DNA of 64,000 nt, from NCBI RefSeq assembly GCF_010669125.1, contig NZ_CP048630.1, positions 992,001-1,056,000 on the forward strand, written 5' to 3'. A program made the position numbers and the translations under genes. The number at the start of each line of letters is the position of its first letter. The stretch's first letter is position 1. Source of the DNA: Ancylobacter pratisalsi (lineage in GTDB: Bacteria > Pseudomonadota > Alphaproteobacteria > Rhizobiales > Xanthobacteraceae). Shown here piece by piece: positions 35,525 to 45,347 of the stretch. The notes under the pieces were generated by a model that had not been told where the DNA came from, did no database searches, and saw only the letters and a program-made list of their open reading frames with translations.

Positions 35525-37712
35525 AGCGTCCCTCAGCCTTGAGAAGCTGGTGCGACAGGCCGAGCGGTTCCAGCATCCGCGTCATCGCCTCGGCGACCCC
35601 GGCCGCCATCTGCCGCCCGCCACAGACCATGACATGCGCGCCTTCCCGGATCGCGCGGATGACTTCGAGCTGCTCGGCGACCAGCGCGTCCTGGACATGG
35701 CGCGGCCGCGCGCCGCGCGAGACCGCCGTGGACAGATGGCGGAGCCGGCCCCCGGCCGCCCAGCCTTCCAGCTCCTCGCGATAGAGGAAGTCGCTCTCGG
35801 GATGCCGCATGCCGAAGAACAGGTGGATCGGGCGGCGCGAGGCGTTGGCGCGGATGAAGCCGGCGAGCGGCCCGATGCCGGTTCCGGCGCCGATCAGGAT
35901 CAGGGGTTTGCGGTCGCGGGCCGCATGGAAGCCGGGATTGCGGCGGATGAAGGCGGCGACCGTCCCGCCGGGCTCCAGCGCCGTGAGCACGCTCGAGCAG
36001 AGGCCGCCGACATGCCGGCGCACCACGATCTCCACGAAGCCGTCCCGGCGGCCCGAGGCGAGCGAATAGAAGCGAGGCATGGGCGATCCCTCCGGCACGA
36101 CGCCGACGAGGTCCCCGGCCTCGAAGCGGGCAAATCCCTGCCCCGTCAGGCGCTGCCACATGGAGAGGCGCGGCAGTGCGAAGCGCAGGATGGCGGTGGG
36201 TGCCTGGACGTCGTGGCCATAGTCGCGGCGCGACACGAGGGTGAGCGCGCTCGTCGCGGGCCGGACAGGCTGGTGGTCGAGCTCCAGCGCAATGCCGAGC
36301 GCTTCGCCCAGCGCGCGACCCCAGCGCGCGAATTCTTGCGGCGACTGGCGGTCCACCGTCTCGTAAGGCAGCAGGAGCTGCCAGCCCTTGGCTTCCGCCG
36401 CGGCGGCGACCGACTTGGCATAGGCGCAGAAGGCCGGAAAGCACCGGTCGCCGAAGCCCAGCACCGCCACCGGCGCGGCCGGCACGGCGGAAAGCCGGTC
36501 CAGGCGGTCGAGGAACCCTTTCGCCGAAGCGGGGGCGTCGCCGTCGCCATAGGTCGCGGCCAGCACGAGGTAGCGCCGCGCCCCGGAAAAGCGGGCGGGG
36601 TCGAACGCCGACATCGGCGCCGCATGGACGCGCTGCCCGGCGCGGGTCAGCGCCGCGTGCAGCGTCGCGGCAAATCCCCAGCTGCAGCCGCCTTCGCTGC
36701 CGACGAGGATGATCGTCTCCGCACGGCCCGGCGCGGCGTTGTCGCGGATCCCGGGGCGATGGGTGCGGCCGGCCAGCCAGATGGAGAGCCCCGTGACGCC
36801 CATCGCCGGGACAGCCAACGCCGTGAGCCCGAGCAGCAGGCCGAGAAGCGGGGCGCCTTGTCCGGTGTGGAGCATGAAGACGGTCTCCGAGACCCGCTCC
36901 CAGCCGCTGAGCCCCGCCCAGCCGAGCGTCGCCCCGGTGCCCTGGTCGATATAGCCGGCCCCATCGTCGGTCTTGAGCGTGAAGACGTCGGTGGCGTCGA
37001 GAGGATAGGGGAAGCTCAGCTCGCGCAGGCTCGATACGGGCGTCGCGGCGAGCAGCGGCATGGAGGCCAGCGGGGCGCCGGTCGCGCCGCTCACCGCGGA
37101 AGGCGGCTCCGGAGGGGCTCCCTCGTCGAGAAGGAGGCCGAAGGTCGAGGCCGTCATCCAGAGTGCCGTCGCCGACGACAGCAGGAGGCCGAGCACGGCG
37201 GCTCGCGCAAGCTCGACATGGACACGCCCAGCCAGAGGCCCGCGCAGCGGCGCCAGCCAGCGTCTCCATCCGCCCGCGCGCCGCGCGACTAGCGCGAAGC
37301 CGGAGATTGCGAGGACAAGCATCGCCGCCGCCCCCACTGCCATGACGATGCGGCCGGCATCATCGAGGAACAGCGAACGGTGCAGATTGGTGAGCCAACG
37401 CTGGAACGGGTTGGGATCGGCCGAAGCGACGCTTGCCCCCGTCGCCGGGTCAATGACCGCGGAACCCGGCGTCCCGCCGTCGAACCAGTACGCGGTGATG
37501 CGCCCGGAGGGCGCGCGCCTGATCTGCTCGACGCCCGGATGGGCGGACCGGATGCGCGCGGCGAGGTCGGCCACGCTCATGGCCGCTTCCGCCTGCGGCG
37601 CGGCTATCCGTTCCGCCGCCGGGAAGACGGACAGCGCCGCGCCGCTCACCGCGAGCAGCGTCACGAGGGCGAGGGCCAGCAGGCCCGGCCAGCGATGGAG
37701 GGCGCGGAGCAT
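35505..37712 (-). CDS. PepSY-TM / flavodoxin / NADPH reductase fusion protein
   Basis: Membrane-bound flavoprotein of 735 residues joining three parts. Residues 1-320 are a PepSY-associated transmembrane domain with four hydrophobic segments (LLALALVTLLAVSGAALSV, and LLLGLTALAVPAMGVTG near its end). Residues about 330-465 are a flavodoxin domain (IILVGSEGGCSWGFAATL, VLAATYGDGDAPAS). The rest is a cytochrome-P450-reductase-like FAD/NADPH module (RFYSLASG, LILIGAGTGIGPLAGF, MVCGGRQMA), ending YVEDVY. It should carry electrons from NADPH to the membrane or periplasm; iron-reduction roles have been proposed for such proteins. Neighbours are ApbE, DUF2271 and small PepSY proteins. Confidence 0.92.
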   Translation of the reverse strand: MLRALHRWPGLLALALVTLLAVSGAALSVFPAAERIAAPQAEAAMSVADLAARIRSAHPGVEQIRRAPSGRITAYWFDGGTPGSAVIDPATGASVASADPNPFQRWLTNLHRSLFLDDAGRIVMAVGAAAMLVLAISGFALVARRAGGWRRWLAPLRGPLAGRVHVELARAAVLGLLLSSATALWMTASTFGLLLDEGAPPEPPSAVSGATGAPLASMPLLAATPVSSLRELSFPYPLDATDVFTLKTDDGAGYIDQGTGATLGWAGLSGWERVSETVFMLHTGQGAPLLGLLLGLTALAVPAMGVTGLSIWLAGRTHRPGIRDNAAPGRAETIILVGSEGGCSWGFAATLHAALTRAGQRVHAAPMSAFDPARFSGARRYLVLAATYGDGDAPASAKGFLDRLDRLSAVPAAPVAVLGFGDRCFPAFCAYAKSVAAAAEAKGWQLLLPYETVDRQSPQEFARWGRALGEALGIALELDHQPVRPATSALTLVSRRDYGHDVQAPTAILRFALPRLSMWQRLTGQGFARFEAGDLVGVVPEGSPMPRFYSLASGRRDGFVEIVVRRHVGGLCSSVLTALEPGGTVAAFIRRNPGFHAARDRKPLILIGAGTGIGPLAGFIRANASRRPIHLFFGMRHPESDFLYREELEGWAAGGRLRHLSTAVSRGARPRHVQDALVAEQLEVIRAIREGAHVMVCGGRQMAAGVAEAMTRMLEPLGLSHQLLKAEGRYVEDVY

Positions 37713-37722
37713 GCGTGTCCCC

Positions 37723-38193
37723 CTACATGCCGTAGCTGAAATGCGCGATATAGCGGCGGCCCTGGACGGGCTGTCCCGCTCCCTTCGCGGTCAGCGGCAC
37801 GGCGATCTCGTTGGGGCTGTCGCGCATGTCCTCGACCGCCGCATCGACATGGAGCGTGTAGCCGGCGTCGAAGAGCGCGTCGGCGAGGTCGAGGGTGATC
37901 GCCAGCCGGCGGCCGGCCCCGACGCTCGCCCCGGTGATGCCGTTGATCTCGGCGGTGTTGCCGCCGGTCGCGCGATACCAGTCGGACAGGTGCCCATAGT
38001 ATTTGGACTTGGTTCCGGCCATCCACAGGCTGCCGGCATAGGCCCCCTTCGGGTCGGTGACGTAGATGGCGAGGTAGGCGCCGTTACCGCCATAGTTCTT
38101 CAGCGTCGTGGTCAGGGTCACCGGCCGCGCCATGGCGATGCCGGGAAGCGTGAGTGCCGTGGTCAGCGCCAGGGCGGCGAGGATGTTTCTCAT
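37723..38193 (-). CDS. Periplasmic DUF2271 protein
   Basis: 156 residues with a Sec signal peptide (ILAALALTTALTLPGIAMA, cleaved before RPVTL). The mature part is a beta-rich domain (GAYLAIYVTDPKGAYAGSLWM, SDWYRATGG, ITGASVGAGRRLAITLDL) matching DUF2271, a family of unknown biochemistry found next to PepSY and ApbE genes. It ends 10 bp before the PepSY-flavodoxin gene starts, so the two are co-transcribed. It may be a periplasmic partner or substrate for flavinylation. Confidence 0.88.
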   Translation of the reverse strand: MRNILAALALTTALTLPGIAMARPVTLTTTLKNYGGNGAYLAIYVTDPKGAYAGSLWMAGTKSKYYGHLSDWYRATGGNTAEINGITGASVGAGRRLAITLDLADALFDAGYTLHVDAAVEDMRDSPNEIAVPLTAKGAGQPVQGRRYIAHFSYGM

Positions 38194-38235
38194 CGTCTGG
38201 TTCTCTCGATCTGGCGTGGATGAAGGGCGGTGGGC

Positions 38236-38571
38236 TCAGTTCACCTGCGCCTTGGGTGCCGCGCCGTTGCCGAAGAGGCCATTGTTCGGGGGAGCGACGC
38301 TGCCCGCCGGCGCCGGTGCGGAGACGCTGTCGCCGCGGGAATCGTCTTCGTCGTCTTCGTCATCGTCCCCGCGCCGGAACTGGCGTCCATGGTCGCGGTC
38401 GTCGTCATCATCGTCGCTGGCCAGCACCACGCCGAGATCCTGGCCGGCATCCAGTACGGCGTCACTCAGCCCTTCGAAGAGGGTGGTCTCGTGCATCGCG
38501 CTCCACGCGGGAAAGCCGATCCCGGCGGTCAGGGCGGTGGAGGCGAAGAGGATGGCAAGGGTCTTTTTCAT
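38236..38571 (-). CDS. Small secreted acidic protein of unknown function
   Basis: 111 residues with a signal peptide (ILFASTALTAGIGFPAWSA). The mature part is short and very acidic, with DDDDDD, then DDDEDDEDD flanking an RQFRR patch, ending in a Pro/Ala/Asn tail. No known domain. Clustered Asp/Glu suggests cation or metal binding in the periplasm, which fits the redox/iron-like context, but this is only inference. It sits between the DUF2271 gene and a PepSY-domain gene on the same strand. Confidence 0.8.
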   Translation of the reverse strand: MKKTLAILFASTALTAGIGFPAWSAMHETTLFEGLSDAVLDAGQDLGVVLASDDDDDDRDHGRQFRRGDDDEDDEDDSRGDSVSAPAPAGSVAPPNNGLFGNGAAPKAQVN

Positions 38572-38737
38572 GGCAGGGTCTCCTTTCTCTGCTGGAACCG
38601 TTCTGGGCGCCCTGCCTGATCCGTTCCTGACGCAAACCGATTTTCTGCTTCAGCCTGCTGTCAGGAATCGAAAGGCCCCGCCGAGAGACGGGGCCGGATT
38701 GGTCTTCCGTGCTGGGCCCGGGCCGGCCCGTGGCCGC

Positions 38738-39052
38738 TCAATCGCCGCCGCGATCCTCCCCGCCGCGGCGCCGGTGGCCGGTGTCATCCTTGCGTTCGAT
38801 CTCGAGGACGTCGAGGGTGGAGGGATGGACCGTCACCTCGATCCGCTGGCCTTCGCCGTCCGTGCCGTCGATCTCGTAGCAGCCGTCGTCGATCTTGATC
38901 CGGCGCACCGTCCAGCCGTTCCGGGCGGCGAGCGCGGCGACGGCCTCCTTCGGCTTCCAGTCCACCATCGGCGCGAAGCAGTCGTCGTCGGCGAGCGCCT
39001 GCCCCACCGGGAGGATCGCGATACATGCGAGAATTCTCAGGGCGAGGCGCAC
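38738..39052 (-). CDS. Small periplasmic PepSY-domain protein
   Basis: About 104 residues. The signal peptide (LRILACIAILPVGQALA, then DDDCF) is followed by one PepSY-like repeat (KEAVAALAARNGWTVRRIKID, YEIDGTDGEGQRIEVTVHP). I chose a GTG at 39052 because AAAGGAG lies nine bases before it and the signal then begins properly; an upstream ATG at 39112 adds 20 residues. PepSY proteins next to two-component genes often modulate the sensor. It is divergent from the response regulator gene and first in the redox operon. Confidence 0.85.
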   Translation of the reverse strand: MRLALRILACIAILPVGQALADDDCFAPMVDWKPKEAVAALAARNGWTVRRIKIDDGCYEIDGTDGEGQRIEVTVHPSTLDVLEIERKDDTGHRRRGGEDRGGD

Positions 39053-39195
39053 GGGCCGGAACTCCTTTCCACCTTGATCTGCGACAAGCCTGGGTGGCCA
39101 AGCTGACGGCATCCTGAAGCTCGCGTGCGATCTGCGTCAGCGCGGTGTCAGGAAGAACCGTCAAGGAAGGCAAGAGCCGTGAAAGGCGAAGGACG

Positions 39196-39855
39196 ATGCG
39201 AATCCTGCTGATAGAGGACGACGGCGTGCTGGGCGCGGCGGTGCGTGACCAGATCGTCGGCGACGCTCACTCCACCGACTGGGTCACGCGGATCGACGCG
39301 GCCCGCGCCGCCATGGCGGGCGCCGCCTACGACCTGATCCTGCTCGACCTGATGCTCCCCGACGGCCGGGGGATCGTGTTCCTGCGCGCCCTGCGCGCCG
39401 CGGGGAACGTCACGCCCGTGATCATCCTGACGGCGCTCGACCAGGTGTCGGACCGGATCGAGGGCCTGACCGCCGGGGCGGACGACTATCTGGTCAAGCC
39501 GTTCGACCTCGACGAACTGTCGGCGCGCATCGGCTCGGTCGCCCGCCGCTATTCCGGCAATCCCAACCCGATCATCCGGCATCATTCGCTCGACATCGAC
39601 ATCGCCCGCCGGAGCGTGCGCCGGGAGGGCCGGCCGGTGCAGCTCACGGCCCGCGAATGGGCGCTGCTGGAGGCGTTCCTCGCCCGGCCCGGCCAGGTGC
39701 TTTCCAAGGCGCAGCTGGAGGAAAAGCTGTACGACTTCGATGCCGAGGTGGAGAGCAACACGATCGAGGTTCATGTCAGCCGGCTGCGCAAGAAGCTCGG
39801 CGCCGACCTGATCGAGACCGAGCGCGGCCTCGGCTACCGGCTGGCCGCGGCATGA
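39196..39855 (+). CDS. OmpR-family response regulator
   Basis: 219 residues: a receiver (MRILLIEDDGVLGAAV, phosphoacceptor Asp in LILLDLMLPDG, the conserved Lys in DDYLVKPFDLDEL) and an OmpR winged helix (LTAREWALLEAFLARPG, NTIEVHVSRLRKKLG). QseB/PmrA-like. The ATG at 39196 starts exactly at the receiver. Its stop overlaps the kinase ATG (ATGA). It is divergent from the PepSY/DUF2271/flavodoxin operon and is its probable regulator. Confidence 0.94.
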   Translation: MRILLIEDDGVLGAAVRDQIVGDAHSTDWVTRIDAARAAMAGAAYDLILLDLMLPDGRGIVFLRALRAAGNVTPVIILTALDQVSDRIEGLTAGADDYLVKPFDLDELSARIGSVARRYSGNPNPIIRHHSLDIDIARRSVRREGRPVQLTAREWALLEAFLARPGQVLSKAQLEEKLYDFDAEVESNTIEVHVSRLRKKLGADLIETERGLGYRLAAA

Positions 39856-41210
39856 GGCGCCCGCGAAGCCTCCAGGGCCGGCTCCTGCTGTCGCTCGGTG
39901 CGGTGCTGCTGGTGATCTGGGTCGGCGCGGCATGGACGACCGCCGTGCTGCTGCGGCACGAGATCGGGGAGGTCTTCGATTCCTCCCTGCAGGAGACGGC
40001 GCAGCGCCTGCTTCCCCTTGCGGCCATGGACATCATCGGCCGTGAGGAGGGGGATGTCGCCAGCCAGCGGCTCGGCGCGATCCACGGCCATGACGAGCTC
40101 TTGACCTATTTGGTCCGCGACGACAGGGGCAAGGTCCTGCTCCAGTCCCACGCCGCCGACCTGTCGGTCTTCCCGCCCTATAGCGGTCCCGGATTCGGCC
40201 GGACCGCGACGCACCGCCTGTACAGCGAGGAGGCCCTGCAAGGCACCATCCGCATCACGGTGGCGGAGCCGCTCGCCCACGAGGCCGGGGTCGCGCGGGA
40301 GATCCAGATCGGCCTCGGCCTGCCGATCCTCCTGGTTATCCCGGCTGCCTTCGCCGCCGTCATGCTCGCGGTGCGCCGGAGCATGTGGCCGTTGCGGGCG
40401 TTCCGCGAGCTGCTGGAGACCCGCAGCGAGAAGGACCTCGGGCCCGTCGCCTCCGACGACTTGCCCAGCGAGGTCGCCCCGCTCGCCGCCACGCTGAACG
40501 CGCTGCTCGACAGGCTCAGGGCGGCCTTCGCGGCGGAACGCAGCCTCGCCGCCAACACCGCCCATGAGCTCAGGACTCCGCTCGCCGGCGCGATCGCCCA
40601 GGCCCAGCGCATCCAGAAGGAGACCGGGGAGCCACACATCGCCCGGCGGGGAGCCGACATCGAGGCGACGCTCAAGCGGCTGACGGCGCGCGCCGAGCGC
40701 CTCATGCAGCTTGCCCGCGCGGAGGGCGGCCGGCTACGGCTCGACCGGACGTCGGACCTGCGCGACGCCCTGCGGGTCGTGATCGACGACATGCACAGGA
40801 GCGTGCCGCAGGACAGGCTGTCCCTGCGCATGCCCGAGACCCCCGTGATGTCCGACATCGATCCCGACGCCGCCGGGATCGTGTGCCGCAATCTCGTCGA
40901 GAACGCCCTCGGCCATGGCAACCCGTCGTCGCCCGTCGAGGTGGCCCTCGACCCCGGCGGGCTGCTGACGGTGTCAAATGACGGCCCCGTCGTCCCGCCC
41001 GAGACGCTGGCCAAACTCGCCGGCCGCTTCGAGCGGGCCGGAACCTCGGCTCGCGGCAGCGGGATAGGCCTGTCGATCGTGTCGACCATCGCCGAGCGCA
41101 TAGGCAGCGCGCTGACGCTTCGGTCGCCGAGGCTCGGCAGGCAATCGGGCTTCGAAGCCAGTGTCAGGTTTGCAACCACCGGGAATGTCGAGGTGACGAC
41201 ATGGCCTTGA
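39852..41210 (+). CDS. Sensor histidine kinase, partner of the upstream response regulator
   Basis: 452-residue membrane kinase of the QseC type. Two spans (LLSLGAVLLVIWVGAAWTT and IQIGLGLPILLVIPAAFAA in part) flank a periplasmic loop of about 130 residues. The dimerisation/His box is NTAHELRTPLAG, the N box IVCRNLVENALGHG, and the G2 box GSGIGLSIVSTIAE. The start overlaps the regulator stop by the ATGA pattern. The periplasmic loop has no obvious metal-binding cluster, so its signal is unknown; the neighbouring redox operon suggests metal or redox stress. Confidence 0.93.
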   Translation: MRRPRSLQGRLLLSLGAVLLVIWVGAAWTTAVLLRHEIGEVFDSSLQETAQRLLPLAAMDIIGREEGDVASQRLGAIHGHDELLTYLVRDDRGKVLLQSHAADLSVFPPYSGPGFGRTATHRLYSEEALQGTIRITVAEPLAHEAGVAREIQIGLGLPILLVIPAAFAAVMLAVRRSMWPLRAFRELLETRSEKDLGPVASDDLPSEVAPLAATLNALLDRLRAAFAAERSLAANTAHELRTPLAGAIAQAQRIQKETGEPHIARRGADIEATLKRLTARAERLMQLARAEGGRLRLDRTSDLRDALRVVIDDMHRSVPQDRLSLRMPETPVMSDIDPDAAGIVCRNLVENALGHGNPSSPVEVALDPGGLLTVSNDGPVVPPETLAKLAGRFERAGTSARGSGIGLSIVSTIAERIGSALTLRSPRLGRQSGFEASVRFATTGNVEVTTWP

Positions 41211-41302
41211 TACCGGCCCTGATCCCTGTCGTTTGGGTTCAATGGCGTCAAGGCGGACGAAGCAGACCTTGCCAAGCGCGTATCCCAACGTCCGGTGTGG
41301 GG

Positions 41303-41327
41303 CCGTAAGGAGACCGTCGGCTTACGG
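41303..41327. terminator. Hairpin between convergent kinase and kdpE genes
   Basis: CCGTAAG and CTTACGG form a 7-pair stem with an 11-base loop in the 170-bp gap where the two operons converge. There is no strong T run, so it is a modest candidate for a bidirectional terminator. Confidence 0.35.
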
Positions 41328-41380
41328 TGGCGATAATGAGGGAAGCTGCCGTTCGCCCGACGGCCGGACTGACCGACGCG

Positions 41381-42064
41381 CTATTCCAGAAATCGGTATC
41401 CGACTCCAGGCTCGTTCAGGATGAAGCGAGGCGATGCCGGGTCGTCGCCGAGCTTTGCCCGAAGCCGGCCGATGAAGACGCGCAGGTACGGGAGGTCGTG
41501 CTCGTGGGCCGGTCCCCAGATGTCGGCGAGCAGTTGGCGATGGGTGACGATGCGCCCCGCGTTGCGGGCGAGTAGCGCGAGGATGTCGAACTCCTTGCGC
41601 GTGAGCTTGAGCGGCTCGCCTGCAAGCGCGACCTCGTGGTTGGCGAGATTGATGCGCAGGTCGCGGCGTACGACTTCCGTTTCCGGTGCAGTACCTCCCG
41701 AGGCTGATCGAAGTAGCACCCTGACCCGTGCCAGCATCTCGGCGATACCGAAAGGCTTGACGACATAGTCGTTGGCTCCAGCATCGAGGGCTGCGACTTT
41801 CTCCTCCTCGGCCTGACGCACCGAAAGGATCAGTATCGGCACTTGGGACCATTCTCGGATTCGAGCGACGACCGCCTTGCCGTCTATGTCGGGTAGGCCA
41901 AGATCGAGCACGACGAGATCGGGTTGGGCGGTCGCCGCTCTGGCGATGCCGCCCTTCCCCGACGCCTCCTCCTCCATCGCGAAGCCCTGCGCCTCAAGTG
42001 CCACGCGGAGAAATTTCCTGATGCCCGGATCGTCCTCAATCAGGAGGATTCGGCCAGTGTTCAT
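41381..42064 (-). CDS. kdpE: Kdp operon response regulator KdpE
   Basis: 227-residue OmpR-family regulator: receiver (RILLIEDDPGIRKFL, Asp in LVVLDLGLPDIDG, Lys in NDYVVKPFGIAEM) and winged helix (LTRKEFDILALLARNAG, YLRVFIGRLRAKLG, GVGYRFLE). It receives phosphate from KdpD and activates kdpFABC at low potassium or high osmolarity. Its ATG overlaps the kdpD stop (ATGA). Last gene of the operon. Confidence 0.97.
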   Translation of the reverse strand: MNTGRILLIEDDPGIRKFLRVALEAQGFAMEEEASGKGGIARAATAQPDLVVLDLGLPDIDGKAVVARIREWSQVPILILSVRQAEEEKVAALDAGANDYVVKPFGIAEMLARVRVLLRSASGGTAPETEVVRRDLRINLANHEVALAGEPLKLTRKEFDILALLARNAGRIVTHRQLLADIWGPAHEHDLPYLRVFIGRLRAKLGDDPASPRFILNEPGVGYRFLE

Positions 42065-44754
42065 GCGGACACACCGGGTGCTGCTGCGGCGGGAAGGGTC
42101 ACGACAATCCGGGTCCCGCTGCCATCCTTCATGGCCGCCTCGGCGCGGATCGATCCGCCATGTGCGTCGACGATCCCCTTGGCGATCGCGAGCCCCAGGC
42201 CGGTCCCGCCGGGCTGGCCATCGCCTGCGCGGACGCGGAAGAACATGTCGAAGACGTGGGCGCGGTCGTTCTCGGGTATGCCCGGGCCTTCGTCTTCTAT
42301 GGCTAACGCGACCCCACTTCCGGTCGCTTCGGCTAACAGGGTGACCTCCGAACCGGGGGGCGCGTATTTCGCGGCATTGTCCAGAATGTTCGTCACCACC
42401 TGCTCAAGAAGGACGGCGTCGCCAGACACCTCCGGGAGGGAGGCTGGCAGGTCCCGAACGACGCGGTGCGCGGAGAGATCGCGATCAAGCCGTCGCAAGG
42501 CCCTACCCACCACCTCGCGGAGGTCGACCGGCTGCCGGGCGACCTTGAGCGCACCGTAGCCGAGTCTTGTCATGTCGAGAAGGTTCTGGACATAGCGATT
42601 CAACCGTTCACCCTCATCGCGGATGGTCTCGGCCATACTCCTGCGGCCGTAGGTTCCGAGCGCTTCGTCCGCGTCGATCAGCGAGGTCGCCGCACCGATG
42701 ATCGAGACCAACGGTGTCCTGAGATCATGGCTGACGGAGGACAGCAAGGCGGCGCGAAGACTCTCCGTCTCCGCCAGGAGGCGCGTCTGCTCCATGTCGG
42801 AGGCGAGCTTAGTACGCTCGATGGCAAGGCCAACCTGATCGACGAGAGAATCCAACAGCCGGCGCTCTTCAGTTGTGATGTATTGGCGTGTGCCGAACTG
42901 GACGCCGAGCAGGCCGTGGATCCGGTCCGCACTTTTCATCGGAAGAAAGAGCCACGTTGCAGATGGCAGGGTCTGCGACGACCAGCCCGCAGGTTCACGC
43001 TTGTCCCAGGCCCACTCCGCCGCGCCGCGGTCGCGCGGTTCGAGTTGGTCCTCGGGCGGCATGCCCCCTATGATCGCGAGCTGGCCCGACGCGTCCGGCA
43101 TGAGTATCATGGAGGAGCACTGCATGGTTGAGGCGACATGGGTGACCGCCGCCCAGACCACGTCGTCCAGCGAGGCGACGCTCGCGACCTTCCGCGAGAA
43201 ATCGAACAGGTTCGCCGTTCTTTTTGCGATCGCCCTTTGGGCAAGTGCCTGGTTGCGCAGTCGGGCCGCAAGGTTACCTGTGACGATTGCGACGAGGAGA
43301 AACAGAAAGAGCGTCAGCACCACGTTCTGGTGGGCGACCTCGAACGTGTAGTAGGGCTCGGTGAGAAAGAAGTTGTAGCCAAGAAAGGCGAGCACGCTGG
43401 CATAGATGGACGGCCAGAGACCGAACCGGCTCGCCACGGCGAGCACCCCCACTAGGAAGAACAGCGACAGGCTCTCGACCGGGAAGTGCCGGCTGACGAC
43501 CATGGCGATCATGCCGGAGGCAACCACTGCCAGGGTCGCCCAGAGATAGGCCTTCGGGTCGCGCTCTATCGCCAGGCGCGGCGCCCGGATGGCTGCCTTG
43601 CGCGCCTCGATGGGATCAGGGGACACGATGGTGACTTCGAAGTCTTCGGCCTTCCGGACGATCTCCTCGGCAACGGTCTCGCGGAAGAACCATGCCGTGA
43701 AGCGCCGGGGCCGGGGTCGCCCGATCACGATGCGCGAGACGTTCCGACTTCGAGCGAAGGCAAGAATCTCGTCGGCGACATGGCTCTCGGCGTTGATCGT
43801 CGAGATATCCGCGCCTAGGGATTCGGCCAGCCGCAGCGTCTCGGCGATCGAATCCTTGGCGGCATCCGGCAACTGCTCGGAATGTGGTGTCGCCACGCTT
43901 GCCGCGATCCAGTCGGTGCGGGAGCGCTCGGCCATACGCTTGGCGGCCCTGACTAGCGCCTTGGAGACAGGCGCCTCGTTGACGCAGACGAGCACCCGAT
44001 CCTGCGCGGGCCACGGGCCGGGGATCGCATGGGTCTTCATGTGCGCCGCCATCTGCGCGTCGACCCGATCGGCGGCGACGCGCATCGCCAGCTCGCGCAG
44101 GGCAGTCAGGTTGCCCTTCGCGAAGAAGTTCTGGATCGCGCGTGCAATCTGGTCCTGGATGTAAACCTTGCCTTCCCGTAGCCGCTCGATGAGTTCGTCC
44201 GGCGGCAGGTCGATCAGTTCGATATCGTCGGCGAGTTCCAACACCTTGTCCGGGACCGTCTCGCGCACCTTCACCCGAGCGATGCGGGCGACGACGTCGT
44301 TCAGGCTTTCGAGATGCTGGATGTTCAGCGTCGAATAGACGTCGATGCCCGACGCCAGCAGCTCTTCCACGTCCTGCCAACGCTTGGCGTGGCGGCTGCC
44401 GGGGACGTTGGTGTGGGCCAGTTCGTCGATGAGGACCAGTCTCGGGCGTCGGGCGATGATGCCGTCGAGGTCCATTTCGGCGAGCACGCGTCCACCATAC
44501 GATATCTGCGCGCGCGGGACGACCTCGAGCCCGGCAACGAGGCGCTCGGTCTCGGCACGGCCGTGCGTCTCGACGACACCGACCACGACGTCGAGACCGT
44601 CCGCCCGGCGTCGCCGTGCGGCCTCAAGCATGGCGTAGGTTTTGCCGACGCCTGGGGCCGCACCAAGGAAGATCTTCAGCCGCCCGCGTCCCTCCTTCGC
44701 GGCTTCCGCGAGAAGGGCTTCCGGTTCCGGGCGGCTAACCTTCTCCATCGTCAC
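42061..44754 (-). CDS. kdpD: Potassium sensor histidine kinase KdpD
   Basis: 897 residues, full length. The N-terminal KdpD domain has the ATP loop ([18 protein letters not shown]) and [19 protein letters not shown]; a universal-stress-protein domain follows ([20 protein letters not shown]). Four spans lie near residues 400-495, then a GAF-like region, the His box [14 protein letters not shown] and the catalytic domain ([19 protein letters not shown]). It senses low potassium and controls KdpE. Start and stop overlap its neighbours by four bases each. Confidence 0.97.
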   Translation of the reverse strand: MTMEKVSRPEPEALLAEAAKEGRGRLKIFLGAAPGVGKTYAMLEAARRRRADGLDVVVGVVETHGRAETERLVAGLEVVPRAQISYGGRVLAEMDLDGIIARRPRLVLIDELAHTNVPGSRHAKRWQDVEELLASGIDVYSTLNIQHLESLNDVVARIARVKVRETVPDKVLELADDIELIDLPPDELIERLREGKVYIQDQIARAIQNFFAKGNLTALRELAMRVAADRVDAQMAAHMKTHAIPGPWPAQDRVLVCVNEAPVSKALVRAAKRMAERSRTDWIAASVATPHSEQLPDAAKDSIAETLRLAESLGADISTINAESHVADEILAFARSRNVSRIVIGRPRPRRFTAWFFRETVAEEIVRKAEDFEVTIVSPDPIEARKAAIRAPRLAIERDPKAYLWATLAVVASGMIAMVVSRHFPVESLSLFFLVGVLAVASRFGLWPSIYASVLAFLGYNFFLTEPYYTFEVAHQNVVLTLFLFLLVAIVTGNLAARLRNQALAQRAIAKRTANLFDFSRKVASVASLDDVVWAAVTHVASTMQCSSMILMPDASGQLAIIGGMPPEDQLEPRDRGAAEWAWDKREPAGWSSQTLPSATWLFLPMKSADRIHGLLGVQFGTRQYITTEERRLLDSLVDQVGLAIERTKLASDMEQTRLLAETESLRAALLSSVSHDLRTPLVSIIGAATSLIDADEALGTYGRRSMAETIRDEGERLNRYVQNLLDMTRLGYGALKVARQPVDLREVVGRALRRLDRDLSAHRVVRDLPASLPEVSGDAVLLEQVVTNILDNAAKYAPPGSEVTLLAEATGSGVALAIEDEGPGIPENDRAHVFDMFFRVRAGDGQPGGTGLGLAIAKGIVDAHGGSIRAEAAMKDGSGTRIVVTLPAAAAPGVSA

Positions 44755-45338
44755 TCCCCGGCCGGCGGAACGGGGAACCGCTCGTTGAGAGCGAGATTGA
44801 GCAGGAGCACGTTGACGCGCGGTTCGCCGAGGAGGCCAAGGGTGCGACCCTCGACCCGTTCGGCCACAAGATCACGAATTGCACTCGCATCCGCGCCTCG
44901 AGCGGCTGCGACGCGTGCCACCTGGAAGAATGCGGCTTCGGGTGAAATGTCCGGGTCGAGGCCGCTGCCCGAGGCGGTGACGAGATCAACCGGAACCCGG
45001 CCGCCGCCATTCTGAGCACTGGCACGCTGAGCATCGCCGGTTACCCGTTCGACGAGCGCCTTCGAGGTCGGTCCGAGATTGCTGCCTCCGGTCGAGGCCG
45101 CATCGTAGCCGCCGCTGCCCGCGGCGGACGGCCGGCCGTGGAAATAGGCCTCGCCCGTGAAGGCCTGGCCGACAAGCGCTGAACCGACAACCTCGCCCCC
45201 CCTTTCGATGAGGCTGCCGTTGGCCTGTGCGGGAAACAGGGCCTGCGCGGCGCCTGTCATCGCCAGCGGATAGGCGAGGCCGGTCAAAGCGGTGAAGAGC
45301 AAGAGCATGACCAGCGCGGGTCTGAGGTCGGCAATCAT
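44751..45338 (-). CDS. kdpC: Potassium-transporting ATPase subunit KdpC
   Basis: 195 residues, single N-terminal span ([21 protein letters not shown]) and a periplasmic domain with [44 protein letters not shown] and the C-terminal [14 protein letters not shown] end ([11 protein letters not shown]). KdpC stabilises the ATP-bound KdpB complex. It lies 10 bp after kdpB and overlaps kdpD by four bases. Confidence 0.97.
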   Translation of the reverse strand: MIADLRPALVMLLLFTALTGLAYPLAMTGAAQALFPAQANGSLIERGGEVVGSALVGQAFTGEAYFHGRPSAAGSGGYDAASTGGSNLGPTSKALVERVTGDAQRASAQNGGGRVPVDLVTASGSGLDPDISPEAAFFQVARVAAARGADASAIRDLVAERVEGRTLGLLGEPRVNVLLLNLALNERFPVPPAGE

Positions 45339-45347
45339 GGTTTCACC

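Noticed and set aside
35490..37292. A 600-codon plus-strand frame opposite the PepSY-flavodoxin gene
   Set aside because: Arg/Ala/Gly-rich shadow of a well-supported multi-domain protein on the other strand.
30606..41210. Idea that the flavocytochrome at 30.6 kb and the PepSY module form one operon
   Set aside because: They share a strand but are separated by the broken VIT and P-type genes and have different gap patterns; a joint role is possible, a joint transcript is not supported.
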